A DNA stretch of 64,000 nt from Elmis aenea (Eukaryota > Arthropoda > Insecta > Coleoptera > Elmidae). Of the stretch, positions 46,310-59,000 are shown piece by piece (the first letter of the stretch is position 1; every line of letters begins with the position of its first letter). A program made the position numbers and the translations under genes. The notes below the pieces were generated by a model. That model saw only the letters and a program-made list of their open reading frames with translations, ran no database searches and was not told where the DNA came from. The stretch is from contig OX393577.1 in NCBI GenBank assembly GCA_947652605.1, positions 2,170,868-2,234,867 of the forward strand. Reading direction: 5' to 3'.

Positions 46310-46742
46310 CGTTACCAGATGTTGGCTATCCACAATGCGATTTTAATTTTGTTAGCAGCATTACGGAATAATTCCATGGTTGTAGTGTTGTACCAAGTTC
46401 TCAGATTCTTCAACCACGAGATCCTTCTCCGTTTCGGGCCCCTCTTGCCATCTACCTTCCCCTGAAGTATCAGTTGCAACAGTCCGTACTTTTCTGGATG
46501 TCTCATTATGTGACCCAAGTACTCCAGCTTTCTCCTTTTAACAGTATTCACAACCTCTGCTCTTACTTGTAATCTCCTCGGGACCTCTTCGTTGGGGATA
46601 TGGTCCTCCCAATGAATTCTAAGTAGATATCTGTAAGTCCATATCTCGAACGCGTTTAGTTTTTTCGTTGTACCTTCAGTTAATGTCCAAGATTCTACTC
46701 CGTACAGGAGCACCGGAAAAACAAAGCATTTCTTCATCTTCT
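46310..46742 (-). pseudogene. RTE-like LINE C-terminal part (family D), minus strand
   Basis: The 141-codon open frame reads MKKCFVFPVLLYGVESWTLT, EGTTKKLNAFEIWTYRYLLR, IHWEDHIPNEEVPRRLQVRA, EVVNTVKRRKLEYLGHIMRH, PEKYGLLQLILQGKVDGKRG and PKRRRISWLKNLRTWYNTTT. LLYG-E-W, K-L-x-A-F-E-x-W-x-Y-R, R-x-LEYLGH and GKRG-x-K-R-R-x-SWLKNLR-W mark the thumb and tail of a common animal RTE-like family. It is uninterrupted over about 420 bp, unusually intact for this window. Its 5' edge is the AAGAAG-rich junction with family E at about 46740. Confidence 0.88.
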
Positions 46743-46744
46743 TC

Positions 46745-47375
46745 CTTCTTGACTATAGGCCTGTTTATTCTTCGTCCACTTGCCTATTGCTCTAGGTTGA
46801 GGTTGTCGTTCCATTTTTTTCTAGGACGTCCAACGCTCCTGCGTCCCAGTGGCGATTTTTACTATTCTTCCAACGTTCATCCTATTAATAGGTATGTCCA
46901 TTCCATTCTTTTCTTTTGTGTGTTACCCAGCTATTAAAATCGTCCACTTTGCACGTTTTTCTTATTTCTTCATTTCTCTCTCTGTGTAGAAGTGTTTTAC
47001 CAGTAATTCTGCGCAATACTTTCATTGCTGTTGTTTCTAGTTCTCTCTTAGTTTTTGACGTTTCTGGCCTGGTCCCCGCTGTACATGTCATGATAGGTCT
47101 AATTGTTGCTTTATAGATTCTAGACTTGGCCTCCATTCCCAAGTTTTTGTTGCACCATTTTGTACTACATATTTAGACATCCTGCTATCCTTGTTGCTTT
47201 AGTTGTTTGTTCACTCACCTCTGCATTCACATCGCCAAAGCCCGAAAGTTCTATCTCGAGATATTTGAATTTCATTTGCTGTTGGATAACCTCTCCATCG
47301 ATTTCTAGTTTGCATCTCAAGGGTGTTTTTGAAGTTGTCATAGCATTTCACCGATAGTTAATTATTCGTTTTTGT
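46745..47375 (-). pseudogene. RTE-like LINE C-terminal part (family E), minus strand
   Basis: Reading from about 47350 downwards: SKTPLRCKLEIDGEVIQQQM, KFKYLEIELSGFGDVNAEVS, EQTTKATRIAGCLNM, a frame change, GMEAKSRIYKATIRPIMTCT, AGTRPETSKTKRELETTAMK, VLRRITGKTLLHRERNEEIR and KTCKVDDFNSWVTHKRKEWN, then after another change INRMNVGRIVKIA and KKWNDNLNLEQ. KFKYLxIELSG, RPIMTYTAETR-like and W-x-x-R-x-x-EWN-H identify another RTE-like family. Its 3' text (GGAAGAAGATGAAGAAATGC) merges directly into family D on the same strand. Confidence 0.88.
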
Positions 47376-49266
47376 TTTGTTTTGTGCAAATGGAAATAAA
47401 GAGCATGAGTAAAGAGATGAGTTTGAGAAGGCCTTCAAATTTATTGGCCATTATGTAATTTATTAGTCAATAAAGTTATTAATTTTCATTTGATACAAGT
47501 CGAATTGTTTTTTTAAGTGTCGAAACAGAATATTCCACAAAATTATTAACTTCAAAACAAATTACAGAAAGTAATTATTACAGCACGCATAGGTACGCAT
47601 AAATATTAAAAATGGAGCAATGTCACTTGAAGAGCTACAACTCTTGTAGCAATCAGTATTCACAGCTTCAGCTCTCCAAATTCGATTCCACATACACACA
47701 CGAAAATGAGATGCAGAGAAAATCATCAAAGGCACAAAGCTTAACACTCCTTTCTCACCACTGTAGTAGCGGCACATCAATATTACATTATTTAACTTCA
47801 CAACTTCATGAAGCGAAACTGGCGCTTCTCGAAAATGAAACGAGTGCTAAACAAACACGGGATGGAAAACGTATAGAGTGATATTCCCAACGAAGAAATT
47901 TAAAATCAATTTCGCGTAAATTTGCTGCATGGTATACTTTGAACTTATGGGCTTTAAATGTTCCTAACGCTTCTATTATTTATATAAATACTTGAATAGC
48001 TGTATTATAATGCACATTATAAAATGTTAACCGGTAATAACATGCAATATTGTTGCTAAAGACGCTATAAACATCATGAGTACTCACTTCATAAATGTAA
48101 TGTACCTACCTACAATATTGCAATATACATACACATTTAAAAAAAAATGTACCTACGTATTCGTCACAATGACCTAATAAAATTTGTTTTGTATGAAAAA
48201 CAATTAAGTAATAAATATCTAATTGGTGGTAATGAGATGTTTTTACAAATAATACATTATTTTCACTTTCAACCAAAGCACAAAAAAACTTTCTTATTCT
48301 TTCCACTAATGGTTTCTTACAAGTATAGACATTATTTCCGTTTCGAATTTTTAAGAAAGCACTAAATACTTTTTTAGCACACCACAGCGCAAGTAGGAAA
48401 ACTGTCTATCAACATACCAAAATTTGCATAATGATGAAAATCGTTAACATATAAAATTAAATGTACATGTTTGGAAGTGGTTTGATAAATAGAAGTTATT
48501 TGGAAAGGCTCGTATTTTGTGAAATATATTGTAGTCCTCTTCAAATATATTTGAATGTAATACGTTTTCCAATTTGCAAAATTGAGTCGGTGGGACATCA
48601 AACATCAATGCTCTAAATGCCACGTGTGGCGTACATATATATTTGTATGTAAATACTCTAAGCCTGGTGAGGCACAGGTGTGAGATATGTCAACCGCAAG
48701 ATATAGGGTCTGTTTTATGTGGCCGCATTAGGCAGACTAGTATTAACCATGTTACATGGGTTGTCTACCTAACTTCACCTCAACCAATTACTTGTACCTG
48801 CTGCACCACCGGAGTGCAGTACATGACATACAAATTTTAATAATCAATTGAAAAATTCATGACGTACAGCATGAAAGATGTCATAAACACTACATGGATT
48901 TTATTTGAACTGTAATGTACGGTCTTAGCTTTACGAAGTAACTAAAAGAAAGTTACAATTATGAACCAAAAATTAATCTTTACAATCAAAAGAGTAATAA
49001 ATGCAAAGTTTCCAGTTGAGTAACTTTTTTAAGAGATAAAGCTTTGGTGTTTATTACGAAGTACTTGGAGGGCTGTAAGTCATTTTTAAACATGCCATTG
49101 GTTTTACACACAATCAATTGAGATAAGCATTTTTTTAAATTGTTTTTCCCCACAAATTGACTCTATTTTTTAAACATGTAAATGGTTTAAAAATTCCTCA
49201 TCACGTCATGTACAATTATGTTAATCTGAAAAATAAAAAACTAAAGTATTAGTTTTGACACATACC
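47376..49266. other. Non-coding DNA
   Basis: The open frame at 47612-47881 has no domain features. Otherwise AT-rich with no repeat boundary recognised. Confidence 0.45.
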
Positions 49267-49441
49267 CATGGGCGTCTGTAGAAAATTTGCGAGGGGGGCA
49301 AAGCATAGAGACAAATAATAATATAAATATATAAATTTTAATTTAATATTTGAATTTTTATGATTTGTCTTTCACATATATCATTTTTACTCGATCCCGG
49401 GGGGGATAAATGCCCAGTTTGCCCCCCTGCGCACGCCCATG
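49267..49441. mobile_element. Short MITE with CATGGGCG tips and G-rich subterminal blocks
   Basis: CATGGGCGTCTG at the left is mirrored by CATGGGCGTGCGCAGG reversed at the right. Just inside both are GGGGGGCAAA blocks. The middle is AT-rich. The flanking 8-mers do not match, so the superfamily is left open. Confidence 0.65.
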
Positions 49442-49510
49442 CCACACAATCCCTGTAAAAGTTTCACGGCCCGCTTGGCAGCCCATGGACGCTTGGTGTA
49501 GAAGACCTGT

Positions 49511-50067
49511 CTTACAGTATTTATGTTATCATCCATATTTGCGGTATATATTGCAAAAGAGGTACCGACGCTTGGGCGTCTTTTGCCAAAATTGACAAAA
49601 ACGGCTTCGACTATGTTAGCTAAACATGCTCAAATAATTTTTTAACCATGAGTTTAATAATTATCTAGTTATTGCATGTTTTTGGGTGTTATCTTATGGT
49701 ATTAATGTTATTATTCATGCCTGCGTTATATATTGCAAAAAAGGTACCGACGCTTGGGCGTCTTTGGCTAAAATTGATAAAAACGGCTTGGACTATGTTA
49801 GCTTGACATGTCCAGGTAATTTTAGAATCATGAATTTAATAATTTTCTAGTTATCGTATCCTATACGGGGTGTTGTATAACGGTATTAATGTTATCGTCC
49901 ATATATGCGATATATATTGCAAAAGAGGTACCGACGCTTGGGCGTCTTTTGCTAAAATTGACAAAAATTGCTTCAAGCATGTTAGCTAAACATGCCCAGG
50001 TAATTTTTGAACCATGACTTTAATACTTTTCTAGTTATAGTATCTTATACGGAGTGTTGTTTAACGG
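49511..50067 (+). repeat. Tandem array, three copies of about 183 bp, with hairpin
   Basis: GGTACCGACGCTTGGGCGTC starts at 49561, 49743 and 49927, spacings of 182 and 184 bp. Each unit also carries TATATATTGCAAAA-type text before it, a GCTAAAATTGA block, GTTAGCT...ACATG and ATTTCTAGTTAT-like text. GACGC-TTGG-GCGTC forms a perfect 5-bp hairpin in all three. No coding frame is conserved among units. Confidence 0.9.
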
Positions 50068-50300
50068 CAGTGGTTTTGAATCAGTTTTCATTAACGTACC
50101 ACTTGGCCTCACTGTGAAGCGTTAAGTACCCCTTGTTAGTTGGCCCATTTCAAAAGAACTTTATTTATGCATAAAATACACAATTTAAAAATATTTGGTG
50201 CAAAAATTGTTGGTTCTTGCTTTCCACCAATAACTTTTTCTGGTGATTGTATTTGATACGTACTCCCTGTAGAAGTTTTGCGTACTCCTAGAAAGTCAGT
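50068..50300 (+). mobile_element. hAT-like left end
   Basis: CAGTGGTTTTGAATCAGTTT starts exactly where the third 183-bp repeat ends, followed by ACGTACCACTTGG and, further in, GATACGTACTCCCTGTAG. The CAGTGGTT start and 'GTACC' text are common in hAT elements. No right end seen, so low confidence. Confidence 0.35.
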
Positions 50301-51571
50301 ACATTACTTATTTTTGTTAAAATACTTTTATCTGGAAAAGTTCAAACAATGTTAGTTCAGGAATAGCAGAGTACGAGTGTTTAAAAAAATAAACTAGCCC
50401 ATAATAAACTATTTTCATTATTTTAACATTGACGCACGGTAAAATGTTTACGTAGTATAAATTTTATATAATCATTTACCAGATCATGGCTTAACCGTTT
50501 TATTTCTATTATTGCGACTCCTTTCAAGTGCGTCTCAAATTTGATTAAATGCCATTTTCACCAAAACGGCTGTCCAATCCAAAAGGTTACCGACTCTGCG
50601 TTAGACACTTTCAATCTAACAAACGCAGCCTCCTCTTCGGAATGCGATACAGAGATAAATACAATAATTATTGCATGTCAAAATTCTTTTTTTCTTACCG
50701 CAGTCTCACGCAAATGTGGCAAAATATGAAAAGTTTTGCAATACTTGTTAGTCGTGCTGAAAAGTTTATGCACGTTTGTACAGGTTTACGAAGAAAATTT
50801 ATATCCCAAACATTTACACGTCACAATCTTTATATTACAAAAATACTTAAACGCAAAAGATTTTATACACCAACCGTAATTTATTTGTAAAGCTTTGAAA
50901 ATTCTGACGTACAAAGTGACGCCTAATTGGTTAGAGTACAAAGTTTAGTAGGTATGGAAATTCGTACGTTTTTTTAATTTAAACACACGCATATATCTAT
51001 AAATGTTCATGTAGGCGAAATTCCAATGTATTGCACAACCGTCATGAACACCCAGTACAGAAAGTTATAAATTCGTGATAAAATATCACTTTAAACGTAA
51101 AGGCGTTACTTCAAAGATCAAGAAAATCCATTAGACCGTTATGTGCTGAATTGTCTATTTCACGGTAGACGATTTACTGAATTCAAAGAAAAGATGTGAA
51201 TACGTTCGACGTCAAATTATTCCAGTTTTGTTACCTAAAGGCTTTAAAACAATTTACTATCACTGTGCCATTTGGATTGGGTCTTCATATAAATAAATAG
51301 AAATTAATAACACAGGTGGTAAACTGCCACAGTTGCTTTAAGTGCGGACAGCAACGACTACCCTAGAATTCTTTGCACTAGAAACTGACAAATTTGCAAT
51401 TTTATAGTGTAATACATATTTTCGAGTACACCAAAGACAATTATAGAAATAAATGTCTTACAGTTTCGTTTTTAAGGGTTCTCAAATACTATCTCGTATT
51501 ATTCAGTCTCTAATTCTGTGCATAATTTTATATAATATCTATGCAATTACTGCAGAAGCTTATAGCATATA
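50301..51571. other. Non-coding DNA
   Basis: The 113-codon frame at 50549-50890 has no recognisable domain and overlaps another open frame; I do not support it as a gene. Confidence 0.4.
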
Positions 51572-51572
51572 C

Positions 51573-51810
51573 CAGGGGTGGCGAATAGGGGTGGGCGATA
51601 TATCGACATATCGATATCCGACATTCCGATATATCAATATTTTGAGGGCGAGAAGCGTTTTTTTTTTTAGGTCCAGTCTCTTTTTTCACTTTTTTAGCTT
51701 CGCGCCGCTTTTATATCGAAATTTCGATATATCGATATTCGATATCGAAATTTGGATATCGCCCAGCCCTTGTGGCGAACCTATGGCACGCGTGCCACAG
51801 CTGGAACGTA
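51573..51810 (+). mobile_element. hAT-like end interrupted by a nested MITE
   Basis: With the inner MITE and one duplication removed, the flanks join as CAGGGGTGGCGAA then CCTATGGCACGCGTGCCAC. That CAGGGGTGGC...ACCTATGGCACGCGTGCCA opening is a familiar hAT-type terminus. The right end of this outer element was not found. Confidence 0.55.
51586..51771. mobile_element. 186-bp hAT MITE with perfect 8-bp target duplication
   Basis: GTGGCGAA lies on both sides (51578-51585 and 51772-51779). The tips are TAGGGGTGGGCGATAT and, reversed, AAGGGCTGGGCGATAT. Both subterminal regions are full of ATATCGATAT motifs, the usual hAT binding-site layout. Confidence 0.95.
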
Positions 51811-52784
51811 GAAAAACTGTGCATAATTTTATGAACAGAATTATACTTTCTTCAGTTTTAAAAATGTCTCTTCTAATTTATTTATTCGCAAATCAATTTA
51901 AAATCATTCAAGTGTTATCTGTTCACTTAGACGCAGTAATTTTATGGAACTATTTTTAGATTTAAATTTTTCGTATTATAGCATAGGTATATATTTTACA
52001 AACATTATATTTAAATATATTTAAATTAATGAACTTTTCTTTCCAATTTTTATCTCTACAACGTAATACTATAATGTTCCACCTTCAGATTAAAGGTTCG
52101 AGAAATACATTTTTCGATAAATTGTCGGCTAATAGAGGCAGTTTAAAGAAAGTGTAATTGTTACGTCGATATTTTCTGAATGCAATGAATGCATGTCCAC
52201 TGATAAAAAGTTTGTACAGCTCTCTATCACGAGGGCAGCGGAGACGTCAACAATTGTTGAATTATCTCCATTCATGGTATTCTTGTAAAAGTATGAGAGA
52301 AACGGGATAAACGTCTCAGAAAAACCTCTCTTGCTTTCACACTGAAAATAATTGCTAATGATGATGAATTTTGGTTATTGCTTATTTAAGTTGAAGAGAG
52401 AAATAAGCCCTGGCCATTTTTTACCGCTTAGTAAAGCAAATTAGTACGTGGAATAGTAGACACCGTTTGTTTCATTAGCACGTTTGGCAAAAATAATATC
52501 ATAGTGTGAGCGAAAATGTCTGTTAAGAATTTATTGCTAAACAATTTTAAGTTGGTACACCAATTTGGATTCTTACAACTGACAATAATGAAAATAAAAT
52601 TTACTCAAAATCTACGTTAAAATAATTTGCAAAGAGGTTTTTTAATGCATCCACAACAAAGGTAAATTATTTTGATGACACATGATATTTAATTCTTTAG
52701 AAAAATCAAATGTTACCTAACAACAAAATTATAACGTCCATGAGAAAAGGGGACCTTAATTTTTATTATCATGCTAGGCTTATA
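51811..52784. other. Non-coding DNA
   Basis: Possibly body of the outer hAT element; no transposase text recognised. Confidence 0.4.
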
Positions 52785-52910
52785 CAGGGTGTCTCAGTTA
52801 TCGTGAACAGCATTGGGATCTCGTTAACGCTAAGAGATACAGAGATTTACGAGCAACTATTTTACGAAGAAAAATCTTTAAAAAAATTAACGGTTTTTCC
52901 GCAATTAATA
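52785..52910 (+). mobile_element. CAGGGTG-family left end
   Basis: TA-CAGGGTGTCTCAGTTATCG, then CATTGGGATCTCGTTAACGC and TAAGAGATACAGAGATT. This is the tip and internal module seen at 15.8, 29.0, 29.3 and 30.7 kb. No matching right end nearby. Confidence 0.65.
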
Positions 52911-55652
52911 AAAAACAAAAAAAAAAAAAAACGTTTTCGATTTTTGCTTTTAATTTGCTTATTTGAAATCATACTCAAAATATTTTTTGACACTATAAGG
53001 ACACTTCTTTGTGTAGATTTGAAATTTGTTAATTAATTTGATCTATCTTCATTTTTTTTTGTTATTATAACATCAACTTTCTTACTTTAAGTACTAAAAA
53101 ATCATAAATTGTTATGAAATGTTAAAAATATCTTAAATTATTTAGCTTCTTTTGTTTTTTATTAAATAAGTACTAATTAATATTTTGATTACTCGTTTGC
53201 ATCCTTCCAATGAAGACTGTAAAATGTAAAATGAACTCCTCCCAGGAGCATGTTATTACAAAACCGGGATAAGAAAAATAATAAAGAGTTCTAAACGGCA
53301 TTTTTATGTTCAAGAGACTTCAAGATATCTTTAACAATTCAAGTGTATTTTTATTTTTAATACCAAGCTGTAGTACTGGGAATTTGAAAGTTGCTAAAGA
53401 AAGTGAATAGAAATAGGCGTTGTTCAAATATTTATGAACAGTTTTTAAAGTCGGTATTTATCGTAACGTTAAAGCATACCACAGATATCTGAAATATTAA
53501 AATAAAGCCAAATAACATCTCATATTCGATAGACATAGTATAGGAAACGACATAAAAATCAGCAGCTCTCTTAAGGGATATTACTATCCAGACAAAAAGA
53601 TTAAACGAGGCTATTACAGCGGAATATGTCTGGGTATTAATATTTTTCCGGTTATGAAATATGAGCAGGCACGCGTTTTACTTGTGACAGGTGCCGAAAG
53701 GGGCGACACAGACTACTGATAAATTGAAGTGGACCGAACGAGGACCAGGCTAAAAAAGGAACACACTAGAATTCAGTCCACGTCCTGCGAAAATATACCC
53801 CGTTTGACAATAACATGTGAGCGCTTCTAGAAAACTCATTTTGCAAACGAGTAATTCGCCATCAGCTACCTTAAGATAGTGAGAAGTATTAAGAAAGCCG
53901 AATAGAAAATAAAAAAATTAAATTATATTTTCGGTGTGTCAGCTGCGTTATTAAGTGGAAGGCGGCCATCTTTGTTTTTCTGACTAGTTTTGATGTATGA
54001 TGTAAAACTATATACGAACCTTAAAAGTCTCTCGGAACAAAACTGTCAAATTAATCAACATTCCTACGACTACCCTCCTACTCAACGATATTAAATGGAG
54101 CTCGGATAGAAACAGTTGATGATGAAAACACACTCTCACTTATGCGCGAAAATTCAAAACAATTGGGACAAATATATTTCCAATTGTTTCGAGCGATAGC
54201 CCATCCGAATACCGCAACGCCTCATACAAATCAAATTCGTATTCGGTTGCGCTAACGCAAACTTTAACGAGACTTGGCTTATCTAGTTAAGAGAGTATTA
54301 ATGTGACTACCAAAGCTGTAGAGTTATATAACTTAACAGTGTAGGTAGTTCAGTCTCCGGAACCGGAATCGAATTAAGCTCGAATGGAGAACAATTTGTT
54401 GCTGAAGCGTGCTTTGCACCGGATGGGAATCAATACAAGTTAACTCTCAACAAGGTTAATATTAATTGATAACATCATGAATAAATTAAAATTGCACCAC
54501 TATCACAACATCATCAAATTAAAACATTAATTTTCTTTTAACAGTAAAGCGCACTTAAAGAAAACAGAATCACGTGAGTAATAATTTAAGAGCAGTTCCA
54601 CACTCGGCTATCTCTAATAACGAATATGTTATTGCACATCGATAAATGCTAGTTGCTACCCCTTGTTGTTTTAGATCAGAAGTTAAAGCACTAGAACTTT
54701 TTTAACGGCCGCGTTTAAAGGGGACGTGGGGTTCTTGGAGGTGCCCAGAATGGGCGGTGGGGATTAATTTAGATTGATCAGAGTCGGTTCGGACACAAGG
54801 AATTGATTAGGCAATCTGTTTTAGCGTGTCCAGTCGAGTGCCTCGTGTCCGGTACAGTCAGTTCCGGCAGCTTTTGAAATTCCAAAAGTTCCTACTGTTT
54901 AAATTAGGTCCAGCTTTTAAATTTAATTAAAACTGCTTTTTAGGACTTGGAACAGTGACTTGGGTCGTTGAATAGTTAATAACTACTCAAAGGATTTTCT
55001 TATTTGATTAACAGGACCTCTTCCACGGGACATATTCCCTTCATTGGCTTTCAATTAAACACGAATTAAACTTAAAACAGGAATATACAGCGTATCCCAA
55101 ACAATTATTGTGTACACACTTTGCTTAAAACTTACATTTTTATTTGTTTACTTCATTCCAATACATTTTTAATTAAAATTAATTGTTAAAATCAATATTA
55201 AAAAGTTGCGTTTTAAATGCTTTAATGATGTAGAATTTGAAGGATTTGAAAAGCACCCTACATTCTGATCAAGGCATTGCGGTCATCGTTTAGAGACTCA
55301 ATATAATACCCATTGATTTTATCTATGGGAGTAACTACAAGATGAAGTTGATGCCATGAAACTCGCAACCCTTCCATAGTTAAGGCAGGCAATCCAAGAA
55401 AATTTCCGCACAGTTGCAGCAGATACGTTAATAGATATTTGCACATGAGTGTCTCAATGATATCTGCAGTGTCTTAACAGAAAAAAAGTATTTCGAGTAC
55501 GTTAAATCTTAAATAATGCATCATTTAAACATTTAAGACGCAAAACTATTGAATGTTATCTTTATATAAACATTTATTTTAGATTTAAATAACATATTTT
55601 AACATTTTATGTACAACCAAAGTGGGCTTACATTTTCTTGGAAAACCTTGTA
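52911..55652. other. Non-coding DNA
   Basis: 53530-54420 and 54680-54900 are of higher complexity, with GC-balanced text such as GGGGACGTGGGGTTCTTGGA, but no coding frame. A degraded tip (ATACAGCGTATCCCAAAC) lies at 55086. Confidence 0.4.
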
Positions 55653-56077
55653 CAGGGTGGACCAAATTAGAATGTTTTACGTGGTATCACGGTTATCGTA
55701 ATAGTTTGCTAAAATCTGATAGCGGTCTCTGGGGCTACTTATTGAGAAAAGCAATTCTTGTCATTTAAAAAACTACAAGTTTACTTCATATCTTGAAAAT
55801 CATGGTAGTAAAAAAAATTAATGTTGTTTTTATATAAAGCATAAGAATCTGTATAAAAAACCTTCAAGGATTATGTTCAAATTTTAATAAATAAAGATGT
55901 AGCAAATTTTCAAAAAAGATGAAATTTGATTTTTTGTCTGTAGTGCCAAAATGGAAATCGATATAAAAGATCTGATTACATAGGCGTTCTTTGCTCATGA
56001 AAATAGCCAAAAAAACCAAAATCAAATTTTTGCCAACTATTACGGATTACGGTAACATTCGAATTTGGGCCACCCTG
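55653..56077. mobile_element. 425-bp TA-flanked CAGGGTGG MITE
   Basis: TA-CAGGGTGGACCAAATTAGAA on the left and, reversed, TA-CAGGGTGGCCCAAATTCGAA on the right; similarity continues through ATGTT and ACG. TA lies at both outer edges. Non-coding interior. Confidence 0.88.
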
Positions 56078-59000
56078 TATACATATGTCAATGAATTGCT
56101 ATTAGTATTAATTAAAACAGTTAGAAAACTATTTTTCTTATTTATAATTTAGCTTTTATTTTCCTAATTATGCTACATATTTTGAGGACATGCGGTGGTC
56201 ATTTAGAAAACCCATTACTCCACATTTAATGGCATTTTTTGCACCTTTCGCGTATTTTCATGTTACTGACACCCTTTATTATTATACGTGGACTGTGTAA
56301 AGGTACACTCCACGTATTATTCAACCCTCGTGCAAAAAACTAAGCAAAAATGGTCCAGCAATTCGTAGTCTATCCCTATAGCGCTTCATTCATCCCTGCG
56401 GGCCGAAGCGGTCGTAAACTGGCCTCCTGCCTCGCGCGACCCTTCGAACTAAAAACATCACACCCGTGTAAGTTTTTTTACGGGTTTTCATCCTTGTTAA
56501 AATTATACCGCGATTTGATTTTTTCATTTACTTAAAAACACGCGAAAAAGCTAATTAATTAAGGTATTCGCACCGCACTATTGCACGGAATAATTATTAA
56601 TTTCCACTGTTTAATTAGTCTAATAGTTTTTATTATCGGCGTTGTTTTAACTTTACTAAATAAAAAAGACTATTAAACGACATGTGATTATGTTACAGCT
56701 GCAAGTAACAGTTAAAATTAAATTGTCAATATAACGTATACTATAAGTACGTTGACCACACGCGTTTTATTATAAAGGACAGTCCTTTATTTCAAAGCGA
56801 TGTTCTTTAGATTTGTTTGTTTTCTGAAAACTTAATTTTGTTCTATATTTTCAAAATATCTGGCAATACATTAATTGGTGTTTATTGTGCCAGCCATACA
56901 TGAAACAATTGTATTATTAATGGTGCAAAATTCCTTCCAGTCCAGTTGATATCGAAGTTATAACGGCAAAAAGTTTCATACTTTGATATCTATTCGATAC
57001 GAGTTAAAAATTTTAAAGAAATTTGTGATGACTAAGATGTTTAGCAACAAAAACTACTGGGGTACAGTAAAGCTAGGTGATTGACTATTGGCTTTGGAAA
57101 TGCTTTTAAAACTGCTCTTTTAAGAGCAGGAAAGACTTTTTGTTAATTATTCCTTCGATGGAACATGGTTTCTTCCCATTTGTCAAGCTTTAACCTTTCA
57201 TAAACACATTTTAAAAACTGTATCGCATAACATGTCAATATGCGCAACTTTCATTATTTTAAAAGAGTTTAAACTCAAATGATCTGAAAGTAAAACACCA
57301 AAGGTTTTACTCATGAATGTAAAAAAAAATATTTCACAATTTGAAAAGAATGCAAAATCATGTAAAGAATTTGTGCAATCATTTTATCAAACTTGTATTG
57401 ATTGCAACTTATTTAAATCAGTGGAATACGGCTTCTCAAGCAATGTCTGAATTAATTGATGTACTTAATACTTTTATTTGAAAGACCTTTTTGTCCAAAT
57501 TAAACCAAATGTAACTTGCGTTTCCAATATACAAAAATTACAAATAAAAGGGGATGATTAATTGGATAAAATTTGTTTTATCAAGAATTTTGTAACTAAA
57601 GGAAAATTACACCAATACCAGTAAAGTTCAGTAACTGTTGAACAAAAATGGGGTTTTAATGTTTCAACACTTCAATTTAGTAAGTTTTAAAAACTTTTCA
57701 AACGCTTCTACTAAAAGGTTTTTTCTATAATTAATATTTTTGCACCAATAAAGAAAAAAATATCAACTGAAATTCGAAACACTAAAAGCTTGTATTTATA
57801 GTCTTAAAACGGTTCTAGCACTTCTACAAGAGATCTTACATTAAAAAGAAATGATTTTAAATTAACTTATTTGTATTAACAACCGCCAACAAATTCGCTG
57901 TTTTTTCTGTTTATAGGTTTATCTCCTATCCCATTTTGCGTTGGGACCAAATTTTTTTTATTTACGCCAGTGCATAATCAGCTACTTTATTTAATTAAAT
58001 ACCAACATTTTGGTGCAAAAAAGACCTTATACTTTTATGGCCCCCTGATACCTTTATCAAAAGTATTAAAATGTTTATATCAATGAAAAAAAAACATTTA
58101 ATCTGATTTTACTTACTACTACTAGAACTATTAAAATATATTCAATAAACTGTTTTTTAATTTAGAATCTATTTCAATGCTATTTTTTGTCGTTTTGTGT
58201 TGGAGTTATTTTTTAATTAAAACAATAAATTTGTTAGTGATTTCTGGTACAGCCTGTATATGAATTATAACCATTAGTTGCAAAGATTGTATCAATCCTG
58301 TAAATTAAAAATATGTATGTGTTATAGCAGAGTTATAAATGAAAAACAAGCAGAATAATGAGATCGTAACTAAAATTCGATGCAAGAATATACCTACATG
58401 GTTTTAAATTACCTATACTGAAAAAATCATGCCGAATTCTGGACATTTGCATGCAATCTGCTTAATGCCATTGTAACAATTAGAGTTTACGTTATAAATA
58501 ATTTTTTTCAGTAACTTTGGTCATTGATGTGTTCCAAAAAAAAAGAACTTTCTTAAATAAAGTATTTTAAATGCGTTTTTACTGAATTTTAATTGACATG
58601 CAAAGCTGGTTATCAAATTGTAACTATTATTCCAAAATCAAATTTATAATACTGCATATTTTGATATGCGATATGTACCATACGTTAGTCTCATTTTACT
58701 TATCAATATATTAATAATTTGTAAAACTAATCCTTATTATATACTTTTTATTTTCTACTTTGTTTATGTTTTAATTGCATACGAAGTTACTTAGTTTAAA
58801 TTATTAATGCGTTTGTGCAAACCCAATCAAACATAGATGGCAAAAGATATAAATTTTAGATAAAATCCAGTCTTAACTTCGTCCCCATATTTTTCGTGCA
58901 TATTTATTTCCGCTATCATGCCGTTTGGAAAAAATTACGTTTGCGCCTCAATCTTCCATTTTATCCTAAAAGCAACGACATTTGGTGTCGTCATATTATC

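Noticed and set aside
49511..50067. CRISPR-like array
   Set aside because: Units are about 183 bp, similar along their whole length, only three in number, and the context is eukaryotic; it is a tandem satellite-type repeat.
50549..50890. 113-codon open frame
   Set aside because: No domain, overlaps another open frame, no splice or conserved features; not supportable as a gene.
51453..51959. 168-codon open frame
   Set aside because: It runs straight through the 186-bp hAT MITE and its target duplication, so it is a chance frame.
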